This document shows positions 54,988 through 64,000 of a DNA stretch of 64,000 bases, piece by piece. The notes beneath the pieces are model-generated. The model searched no databases, was not told the origin of the DNA, and worked only from the letters and a program-made list of their open reading frames with translations. A program made the translations under genes and the position numbers. Positions within the stretch are counted from its first letter, which is position 1, and each line of letters starts with the position of its first letter. The DNA comes from Annona cherimola (lineage: Eukaryota; Streptophyta; Magnoliopsida; Magnoliales; Annonaceae), in NCBI GenBank assembly GCA_030490835.1, contig CM059972.1, forward strand, positions 45,177,452 through 45,241,451, given 5' to 3'.

Positions 54988-57593
54988 TGTGGCGCCCCAG
55001 ACCGAGGTGCATAGAAGCCTTACTCCGGGATCGTTTTGATTGGTAAACGTGACTCAGGATTGTTGCCCTGATCACACGGCAGGATTCTTTTTTTTTTTTC
55101 TATACATGGAAAATTTCCATCATTCATCCAATTTGAAATATATTTCACATAACACAGTTATGATAAAAAACTATTCCATAAACATTTTCATTGGAATAAA
55201 AATATTCCCTTTTCATCTCAAAATTATCATCGTGGACTTTACATAAAGTTTACATAAATATCATTTATATCAAAAACTACATAACACTTGGTATGCTGTC
55301 TTCATCATCATTTCCTGTCTGTTGTTGAAAAAGCATGGGTGAGTAATAATACTCAGTAAGCAAGCTATACATAATTTTTCAATCATTTTCATGCATTTCA
55401 TAAAATGCAAATGCAATGCATACATAGCATTCATGACATTCCTTTGGATGCGACGCTAGCTAGGCGCCCATCCCATACATGCTCCCATTTCAGGGAGGTC
55501 GCCGCCGGCCTGGGCCTATTAAGCGACTTGGCAATAGCGAGGGGGACATCCGGTCCGCTTACTACCTCGACTAAGGCCTATTCCTCGTGCACATGCTCAT
55601 TCTCATACACATGCCGGCATGATATTTGCAAATCATAAACAATTTCATAAAAAGCATTTAATAAACAATTTCACAAACTTCAGTTCATGTAAAGCAGTTA
55701 TAGGTATGGCCAACCTTAAATAAATTTCATAAAGCAACTTGCAAATAATTTCAAGCATTTTGGAAATAATTTGCAAAACATATAACTTGCTTACCTTCTT
55801 AGGAGGAGTCTTCGACCTTCTCTTTTCCTTTTCCTATTCAAGGACAAAGGATATTTCATTTCTTCTATTTAAGCTGTTTCCCATGTATGCTTTATAATAT
55901 TTGGGCATTATTTCTTTACATAGATATTTTTGTCCATAAATTCTTCAAAAATTCCATACTTATATTCAAATATTAATTTCCAAATTTTCTCCAAAATAAC
56001 GCTGTTCACTGTAGCAAATCACTGTAGTGAAATTACTGTAGCAGATTACTGTAGTAAATTACTGTAGCAGATTACTGTATCAATCACTGTTCATCCCGTG
56101 GTTACTGTTCACAGCGACGTGGTTACTGTTCATGGGTTTTAAAAATTGATATTTTTTTCAAAAATAAAAAATACCATGACATACCTTATGCCTAGTATAT
56201 CATTGGACATTTCTTATATTTTGAATTTATCCTCATTTACTTGGCCAAAAAAATAATTTTCTCTATGTACTAAAAATCATCATAAATTCACTTAAGCATA
56301 ATCCTTAATTTCAAAAATCATGAAATTAATATATCATTATTCTAACATCATATTTATCATAATCATACATTCCAAATCATCATTTATCATTTTTGGAGCA
56401 TTATTTTCACATATCATAGGCTATCTTCCCGATTGCGTTATCTTCGCTCCAAATTTTTGATGTTTTGGCATAATTCCATTTAAACATTATATCTATACTT
56501 ATTTTCTCATGCTTAGTCATTATCTAAGCATGTTTTTACCCTACTTAACATCCAAAAGAAATTTGGGTAGAAATCACTTACCCGAAGTGGAAAATCTCTC
56601 CTCCAACTTGCCCTTTCTCTCTCTAACTTCCTCTTTCTCTCTTAAAACGAAATTGGGGGTGGAAAATGAAGTTGCTCAAGTGATTTTTGAGCTGGGATGG
56701 TTGTGGATTTCGTTCATGGGCTGCTCCTCTATTTATAGGGGTCCATTTTTCATAAATTTGGAATTTACCCCCTCTAGCTTAGGGTGTAAAATTGCAAAAG
56801 TGTTTTTTTCTAATTTCCAAAGGTGCCTTGAGCCAAGAGCAGCCACCCTAGGCCTGCTCCAGCCCCCCTATAGCAGCCCTAGTTTTCTACCTATTTTTTT
56901 GATTTTTAAAATTAATTAAATTAAGCTAAATTAATCCTAGCCCTTGATTTATGATTTGGATGAATTTGGACCATTGATTTGGTCATGGTACCCCCCCTGC
57001 ACGACCTGACATGTTGCTGCATTGCATTTAATTTTTTTAATTTTTATTTATTAATTTTAATTAAAGTCAAATACATAATTAATGAAAAAGTGAAGTTACT
57101 TTTTCACTTTGCATTTGACGTTTCATCTTGACCATTGATTTGTGATTTTCATCACATCTTAGCCCATTCATCATGTCCATCATGAATTTTTAACCATCCA
57201 TAAAAAATTTCATCGAATTCCGACGCCCGGATTGCAATTTATGAATTTTTTTTCTATTTTTCCACAAAAATCCAAACTTGGATTAAAATATCCAAAAGAA
57301 TTGCTATTTTGTCTTGTAGTGATTAAATCTCTATTTCGTCTTTTTGTGATTAAGTTAATCCAAGTGATTAACTCTTAATCACGTGTCTTAGCCCGTAGTT
57401 ACTATTCACGTACACTATTCACGTGCACTATTCACGGGGTTAAATTCCTAATCGCATTATTTCAATCTCCAATATACATATCCATCAATATAATTCATGA
57501 AATTTCATTTATTCATAAAATAATTACAATATTACAAATGTCGAAATGACGCGTATACAGTCGAAACAACTCGTATACGGTCAGGGTTCCACA
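54988..57593 (-). repeat. Solo LTR F (gypsy) in the E 3' LTR
   Basis: Starts TGTGGCGCCCCAGACCG and ends GGGTTCCACA on the plus strand, with TSD CAAGG at 54983-54987 and 57594-57598. It is the same family as solo LTR G and LTR B: a shared TATAAATAG box (56729-56738, minus), an expanded ACTGTAG/TACTGTTCA cluster (56002-56133), decayed G-box triplet (57407-57438), GC-rich module (55490-55530) and hairpin (55340-55355). At 2.6 kb it is shorter than G. No coding content. Confidence 0.92.
56002..56133. repeat. Short repeats ACTGTAGCA / TACTGTTCA in LTR F
   Basis: About six ACTGTA units (ACTGTAGCA, ACTGTAGTG, ACTGTAGTA) followed by four ACTGTTCA units. LTR G has fewer copies at 29070-29150, and LTR B a reverse-oriented set (GAACAGTA, CTACAGTA) at 3898-3950. 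Copy number differs between relatives, showing local expansion. Confidence 0.75.
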
Positions 57594-58688
57594 CAAGGTA
57601 AGCAACCAGTTTTTCAAATGCTTTTGTTTTATCAAATGTGATCAAATGTTTATCAATGATATTCTAGAGATAGCAAATGAATGATTTCAATTCTTTCTTA
57701 ATTGTTTAAGGATGACCATTCCTTATCTAAATGTGTATTGAAATGATATTTGAAATGAGATAAATGAATTGCTTACTGCTTTTCAAGTATTTATGTCAAA
57801 TGATGAATCATGGATTTATGAATGAAAAATCATGCTAGCATGTCAAAGTTCATGTTTATGAAAGGAAGCATGTGCATGAAAGCATGAGGTCCACCTCAAA
57901 GTTGTAAGAGGACCGAATGTCCCCCTTTGGTGCGGCTAAGTCAATAAGAGAGGCTTAGGGCCAGCGTCGCCTCCCTAGAATGGGAGAGAGGATGAAAGTC
58001 GATGGTTGCCTAATTAGATTCTATCCAAAGGAATGTCATGATTTCAAATGATGCATTGCATACCCTAGATGAGTATAAGAAGCATGTCTTAAGATATGCC
58101 CTCGAGTGGGTATAATGTGGCTTTCCAAGTTATTTTCAATGAAAATGAATTACCTAAAAACCTTACAGCTTGCTTATTGAGTTTCGACTCACAGTTTTAT
58201 TTTCCAAATCCTAAAGACAGGTGAAAGGAAGAACCATTGAAGGAGCACAGGTGGAGGTTCAAGAAAATATGAATTTCTATAAGTTACCTGTGTATGAATT
58301 TATAAATTGTGTGGTTGTATGAATGTTAACAATTAAATTGTTATTCAATGTTCTAGAAAGATTATGTTATGTTTATGACTATGAATGGTGATTATGACTA
58401 TAAATAACGAAAGAAAATTATGGTCAAATGATAAGGTATAATTGATCATGATATGACTATGTATGGAATTTATGATATCCGATGTATATTTCAAATGGAA
58501 TAATGATCTAAAAAGGCATATGATGGAAATTGAATATATGAAATGATATAAACTCCTAAAGAGTTAGGATTAAGTGGATAAATATCCAATAAGCCCGCCG
58601 TGTGACAGGGCAACAATCCTGATCACGTTTACCAATCGATAGATCTTGGAGTAAGGTTGTGACGCTCGGGCTGGGGCGCCACATTGGG

Positions 58689-59721
58689 GCTCCTTTTCCT
58701 TTCCTCGTACCTCCTTTCTTTACTTTTTCCTTTCCCATTTCAACTTCTTTCACACCTAAGCTGAACATCCTAGATCCTAGCCTTAGTTCTGGGGTTCTTG
58801 TTGCCTCAATCTCCAAGGCTCTTGCCCTTTCTACACTTGACACATAGTCCTTGATCAGTAGAGGGGCTAGACTTTCTCTGAGGTATGACCTTAGTCCTTG
58901 TTGGAATCTCCGTGCCTTGTTTTCTGGCACATTTGCTATCCATAGTACATATATCACCAAGGCATTGAACTTTGTGGTGTATTCTATCACAGTCATCCTC
59001 CCTTAGTGGAGCCTCTCAAACTCTATGACTTTGTAATCCCACGAGGAGATATTCTTTGTTAAATTCTTCAACAAATGTTTGTCAAGTCACCTCCTTCGGG
59101 TGCGGCATAATAATCAACATAGTCTCCCACCACTCATGTATATCTTTCACCAACAAATAAGTGATACATAGCATCTTCTACCTATCATTGCACGAAGATA
59201 TTCTAAATAGTTTTTGAATCTTTGTCATCCATTGTTCAACTTGTACAGGGTGAGGTTCACCTGTGAATTTAGGAGGCCGTTGTGTAAGGAATGCGTTTAT
59301 TGTCATCTTGTCTGCTTCCATTAACTGATTCTCATCTGTTGTGGGTGCTATAGGGGGATCGGGTTAGCCATCGAAATGGGTCCTTCCTTTTTTCCACTTC
59401 CCAATTGGGCCTGTTGGGTCCTCTCCCACAAGCCTTGAATAATATCTGCGGCTTGGGTTGCCCAATCTCGAGTAACTTGCTGTATGGCTTCTTTTACCAT
59501 TGTAGCTACTCTGTCCTCGATTATTCGAGCTTGCATTTGTTCATCTTCCCTATTCGGTTATGGGCTTTCATTTCCTCTTGATGATTTCTTTGATTTTGCT
59601 CTTGTGATTCAGGCCTACCCCTTTTGGGTCTATTAGATTCTCCCACCTCATGTTTGCTGGGAACTTCCGTAGCAATTTCCTTTTCTTTGTTCTTTATGAT
59701 TCCTGACATTATATCAACCAT
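58689..59721 (-). pseudogene. Gag of gypsy element A, 5' portion, interrupted by E
   Basis: On the minus strand ATG at 59721 (M-V-D-I-M-S-G-I-I-K) starts a basic, Gln/Glu-rich N-terminus that stops at about 59521. A further frame (59348-59536, V-K-E-A-I-Q-Q-V-T-R-D-W) and a degraded capsid region (59020-59300) follow, then an open part from 58996 (M-T-V-I-E-Y-T-T-K-F-N-A-L, R-R-F-Q-Q-G-L-R, S-S-V-E-R-A-R-A-L). It reaches G-K-G-A-P at 58689, where E is inserted, and resumes at 15454 with the zinc knuckles. It is homologous to the E gag throughout. Several stops make it non-functional. Confidence 0.88.
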
Positions 59722-60133
59722 GGTGCTTTTTCTGAATATATCAAAAGCACATAACTTTCATTCATGGTTAGGGTTAGGTCATCATATACACATTTCATCA
59801 TCATATGGTTAATTTAACCAAATCACACAATCATATCCTTGTCATATTCCATCATTCATCAATCATACATACTCATATCCATTTATTCATTTCATACATT
59901 TAAATCCCTTAGATATAGTTATACCATCATAACTATTTTCATCATTCACCTTATCAAAATATTCCATTCAAGAAACAAAGTCTTAACATGTCATAACATA
60001 ACACAAATATATACATACATGTCATATACCACACCATAATTATACATGTATATCACACATCAAACAATCATTCATCAAAGAGTGTCATCAAACCATAATT
60101 ATATAGGCAACTTTCATGAAAGTTCATAAAAAT
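59722..60133 (-). other. A: non-coding spacer between pre-gag ORF and gag
   Basis: AT-rich, rich in CAT/ATG-containing words. It corresponds in position and length to 20423-20830 of E. I see no gene. Confidence 0.6.
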
Positions 60134-60264
60134 TCATCCTCTCCTACCTAGACCCTTCCTTATGTAATGCCTACGACTAGGCAGAACTCGTGTGGGTTCA
60201 TCGGTAATTGTGCTCGTATCTGACCATGTGGGAGCATCTTCCTCCCCTCTATCATCACTACTAT
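60134..60264 (-). pseudogene. Pre-gag ORF ('ORF0') of gypsy element A, C-terminal fragment
   Basis: On the minus strand the frame reads S-D-D-R-G-E-E-D-A-P-T-W-S-D-T-S-T-I, then E-P-T-R-V-L-P-S-R-R-H-Y-I-R-K-G-L-G-R-R-G and TGA at 60136-60134, open over its whole length. The same frame in E gives W-S-D-T-S-T-I-T-N-E-P-T and R-H-Y-I-R-R-G-P-G-R-R. Conservation of this tail between two diverged copies supports a real protein. The rest is cut off by LTR D at 60265. Confidence 0.7.
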
Positions 60265-61943
60265 TGTGATACCCAGACCCAAGTGGGTCTATAAATATGG
60301 CACATGTATTATTTAAATGAATTATGATTTTTATGATTTAATGTTATTTTGTAATTATGGTTATGATTAAGAATGGTGATTAAGATTAATCGCATAGCCC
60401 GATGTGAGTCAATATGATAAAGGGGCTTAATGAGGATTAGAAAATGCTAATGTGGCATGAATATTTATTTTAATTTTAATGATTTAATTAATGAAAATTA
60501 GAATAAAAATTATGGAATTATGTTGGAAAATGTAAAAAATTCATAACTTAACGCCTATAAGGCGAATTGAGATGAAATTTGAAAGATGAGCACATGACTT
60601 TGGGCTCAACCTTATGGGTGGATTGGATTAAGGAAAATATGATAGGATTAAGATGATAATTATTTATTTTTAATCTCACGCCCTAAGGTTATTTTCAAAG
60701 GATCATAACTTGACATAGAAAAGTTGGTTTGAGACGAAACTTGAAACGATTGAATAAAATTATAAAATCTATGCTAGGAAGGATTGGATTAAGCTAATTA
60801 TCATGAGAATATGCTTAATCAGAAAGAGGTGCATAGCTTTGACTTTGTGCACCCTAGAGTACCATAGCATTTTTGTGGAAGCAAGTGGATTAAATGCATT
60901 ATTTAATAACATATATGAGGTGTCAAAGGCAGGCAATTCTAAGTGGATTTTATGAATTAAAAAAATGCTAAAATACATGGAAAATCAAGAGCTTAAATGC
61001 ATGGTTTTAAATGGCTATGGAGTAGCTTAAGAAGGCATGGATGTGTGGCATTACATGGGACGTCCAAGGGGCATTTCACCATGGATATTTTGATTTTTAT
61101 ATGCTAAAGTCAAATATAGGTAAACTTTATGAATAGGGCATGTAAATGCTCTTAAATTGAGTTGATTTTCAAGGCACAAAATGCCAAACAAGGGGGCTGC
61201 ATGGGACGTTCTCTACATGGACAACAATATGGTCCATAAATCATGGATTTTGATGATTTTTATTAAATAGAAAATGGGCATTTTACTTGGATATAAATTA
61301 GCCAAGTCATCAAGGGATAAGATGACATTAAAATACCCTATGATGTGTCGAAATGAGCCCCACAAGATGGAAAAAAATCATCAAATATAAAAAGGAGGGA
61401 GCATCACATGGACGTTCCATTTTTGGGGAAACTTCAAGGAGAAGAAATCGCCAAAGATGGCAGCCTTGAGCACATCCAAGGGGGAAGGAAGAACGAAGAA
61501 AAAGAAGAAGAGAAAAGGAGGAAAGGAAGGAAGGAAAGAGGAGAAACCAATTTAGGGAAGCTTGGATTCAAAGTTTCCTAGAATCAAGTAATTATGGATT
61601 GAGTTTTGGATTCTTGAAACCTAAGTTTCTTCCCTCAAGTGATAGGTCATGAATTTGATTCATAATGAACCTTTAAAGAATGATTCATGATGTCCTTGAT
61701 TAGGGTATTAAATGAGGATTGAATGGTATGAATGAATTTAAGGGTTTAAAGAGATTAAGATGGATGTTAGAGATGAATATGTATTAATAACCTAGCTGAA
61801 ATTTTCTTAAATCCATATGAGATGTTGCTATTTTGAAGTAATATTATGATTAGATTATGAATCATGATTTAATGAATTGCATATATTGATTTGAGCATAA
61901 GTTATGGATTTTAAAAAGGATGAGTATTAGGGTTACGTATATA
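60265..61943 (+). repeat. LTR D: plus-strand gypsy LTR inserted in the A pre-gag ORF
   Basis: Starts TGTGATACCCAGACCCAAG on the plus strand, the E-type LTR start, and aligns with E LTR positions up to about 17130 (GGGACGTCCAAGGGGCA, TATAAAAAGGAGG at 61386). It is therefore opposite in orientation to A and is a separate insertion. At 61944 a second LTR start intervenes. The TSD cannot be checked because the far end is outside the window. No coding sequence. Confidence 0.8.
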
Positions 61944-64000
61944 TGAAACCCTAACCCATGTAGGACCCATATGTATGTATTGAATGTGTATATGATGATT
62001 ATTTATGAATTATGGAATTATGAAGGTATTTTATGATTTTGCTAATTATGGCAATTAGGGTTATGAGTTAGCATTAATGATGTGATTAAGCATTTTGAGC
62101 CTAAATGAGATAAAGAGTTTAGAATGAATTATTTGTGATTTAAGTGTGCAATTATATCATGAAAAATCATTTTTCATGATTTAAAATGAATTATGGAAAT
62201 AATGATGGAAATTGTCAAGTGTGAAGGAAAATATTGAAAAATTCATAACTCAACGCCTATAAGGCGGATTCAAGTGAACTTTGAAATGAAAATTTTTAAT
62301 TTTGGGATTGGTATTATGGAATGAAAAGATTATGAAAATTCTTGATGAAATGAGAATTATGAATTATTAAGCATATGTTCATTTCAACCGTCAACTTTAA
62401 ACGGCTATATCGGGAGCTAGAAAACTCGGATTGAGTTGAAATTTGAAACGGTTGAATGAAATGGTGAGATAATTAATTTGAATGGATTGGATTATGCATG
62501 AAATATTGGAAAAGTTCCTGCAATGAAAAAGGTAAGCAAGTTTGACCCATGCACCTCAAAAGCACCAAAGCATTTATGAGGGAGTACCATACTTAAGTGC
62601 TTGAGACAAAAGCTAGGGTGAGGTGTCCATTGCAGGGATTTTGGATGGGATTTATGTATTTAAATAAATTACAAAATTCCATGAATTATCTAACCATTTA
62701 ATGCATGTTATGATGGAATTTCCAAGTCATGGAGAAGGTGGCAAGGCATGGACGACCAAGGGCAAAGGGGCTGCCTAATTTGAGTTTTTTTTATTTTTTA
62801 AAAATGCCACATGTTGCTGAGATGAACGTACATGAATTGTGCAACCAATAATGGAAGGTTTCAGCAATTAAAAAATGTAAAAAGGGTGATATATACTGCT
62901 GAAATCGTAGAATGTAGTGTGGGTGAAATAATGTGCAGAAAAATGGCAATTTTAGCTATTTTAATAATTTTTCCTAATTCCAAATTTATGGAGGAATTAA
63001 AGGGTAATTAGGGGCATGAATTACCCACGTTTTGGTGATTAAAAAAAATGCAAAATTGCTGGAAAATCCAGCCACAAGGTGACGTGCAAAAAAATGGACA
63101 GCTTGGACGTGGATTGAGATGCAGATTTTGTGATTTTTGGTAAAAAGTAAAAATGTAATTTACATGGCCCAAATTCACCCACCTCATATGGTAGATAGAG
63201 ATGCATTTATGGGCTGTGGAATTGCAGCACAAGTGGGTCCCACAATTGGGAAAAATCCAGCTATATGCATGCCTTGTGCACGTTGAGTTGAAAGGGTTTT
63301 TGGGAAAAAATTTCTAAGTGCTGAAAACGTCCAAGGGGAACCAGCAGCTCACGTCCAAAAATTCCAGCAAAAAGGGAAAGAAAACCAAGGGAAAAAGAAG
63401 GATAATTTGAAGAATAAATCATCTCAAAAGATTAGAGTTTGATTTGCTACAAATCGAAGTAAGTATGTGATGATTTTGGGGTTGTTTAACTTGAGTTCTT
63501 AAACTCAAACTTGGAAATGAAAAGCATGCTTAAAGAATCTGTAAAATGATGTTTTAACATGCCTTTGCATGAATATGGATTGGGTATTAAGTTTTAATCA
63601 TGAATTTTTAAGTTAAAGTTAATGGAAATGGAGTTAAGCATGCATAAGGGATGAAAAATCCAAGTTGTTAAACCCTAAATCTCCAAGCTAAGTTGCTGTT
63701 TTGATTTGATATTTTGATTAAGCTATGAATCATGTATTCATGCCAAATATATGAGGGTTTGTTCTTAAATAATGAGATTTTGAAGTTATGGAATGCAAAG
63801 TATGGATTTTAACCTAATTTCTTAATTTTTGGGTTAAAAATGATATGGAAATGAACTTGCATGTTTTATGTAAGATATGTAGGGTAAAATACCCTAGAAT
63901 TAAGGTATGTTGGATGCCCAAAAGATTTGGGAAGAATAAACCCTAAATCTGATTTTTAGGAATTTTTGAAGTAATGCATGTATAGAGTTGAAACGGGTCT
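61944..64000 (+). repeat. LTR D2: second plus-strand gypsy LTR, running off the right edge
   Basis: From TGAAACCCTAACCCATG at 61944 the sequence again follows the beginning of the E-type LTR: TAACTCAACGCCTATAAGGCG near 62245, AACTCGGATTGAGTTGAAATTTG near 62425, CCAAAGCATTTATG near 62563, and GTTGAAACGGGTC at the window end. It is a nested insertion into LTR D or a tandem LTR arrangement. It is more diverged from E than D is. No gene is supported in it. Confidence 0.65.

Noticed and set aside
54851..55039. Short frame crossing into solo LTR F
   Set aside because: It spans the insertion junction at 54988 and so cannot be an ancestral gene.
58556..58683. Reading the A gag frame (58556-58996, minus) as continuing below 58684
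   Set aside because: Below 58684 the frame runs into the E LTR; the true continuation of A gag is at 15454.
60265..64000. LTR D as the 5' LTR of element A
   Set aside because: Its orientation is opposite to A and it begins inside the pre-gag ORF rather than before a primer site.

Overview
This window is intergenic plant DNA built almost entirely of transposable elements nested inside one another. I see no complete host gene, no rRNA or tRNA gene and no CRISPR. The organism is an angiosperm, probably with a large, repeat-rich, methylated genome. The evidence is two SIRE/Maximus-type Ty1/copia elements plus a third copia fragment, several Tekay/Del-type Ty3/gypsy chromovirus copies with chromodomains and multi-kilobase LTRs, and an Ac-like hAT transposon carrying pieces of a plant kinesin-13 gene. 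I cannot name the species.

Nesting, worked out from LTR ends, primer sites and target-site duplications (TSDs). Host fragment: a broken copia pol (1-2211, minus). Level 0: gypsy element A (minus), running from 2212 to beyond the right edge. Level 1, inside A: a truncated plus-strand LTR, B (2964-5450); a 5.9 kb minus-strand solo LTR, C (8862-14762, TSD TACTG/CACTG); gypsy element E (15460-58683, plus, TSD TTGGG); and LTR D (from 60265, plus), itself interrupted by LTR D2 at 61944. Level 2, inside the 3' LTR of E: a hAT transposon (26465-52913, 8 bp TSD GGGACGTC/GGGATGTC) and solo LTR F (54988-57593, TSD CAAGG). Level 3, inside the hAT: solo LTR G (27092-30610, TSD CCTTG) and copia element H (31109-50974, TSD CAATC). 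Level 4, inside the 3' LTR of H: copia element I (42128-50766, minus, TSD GAGTG).

Element I is the youngest and is nearly intact: gag and pol are open and its LTRs differ at about seven of 1667 positions. Its integrase has nevertheless lost one codon between the last two catalytic residues. H carries a third ORF behind pol, preceded by a long CT-rich tract; I lacks it. A and E are decayed, with several catalytic residues lost by G-to-A or C-to-T changes. Both carry the remains of a separate ORF upstream of gag.

The most unusual items are the kinesin-13 exons carried inside the hAT, the pre-gag ORF of the chromovirus family, the third ORF of H with its own leader-like tract, the GTCGAC-centred palindromic arrays in the copia LTRs, and a short hairpin with an invariant stem and variable loop shared by the otherwise diverged gypsy LTRs.
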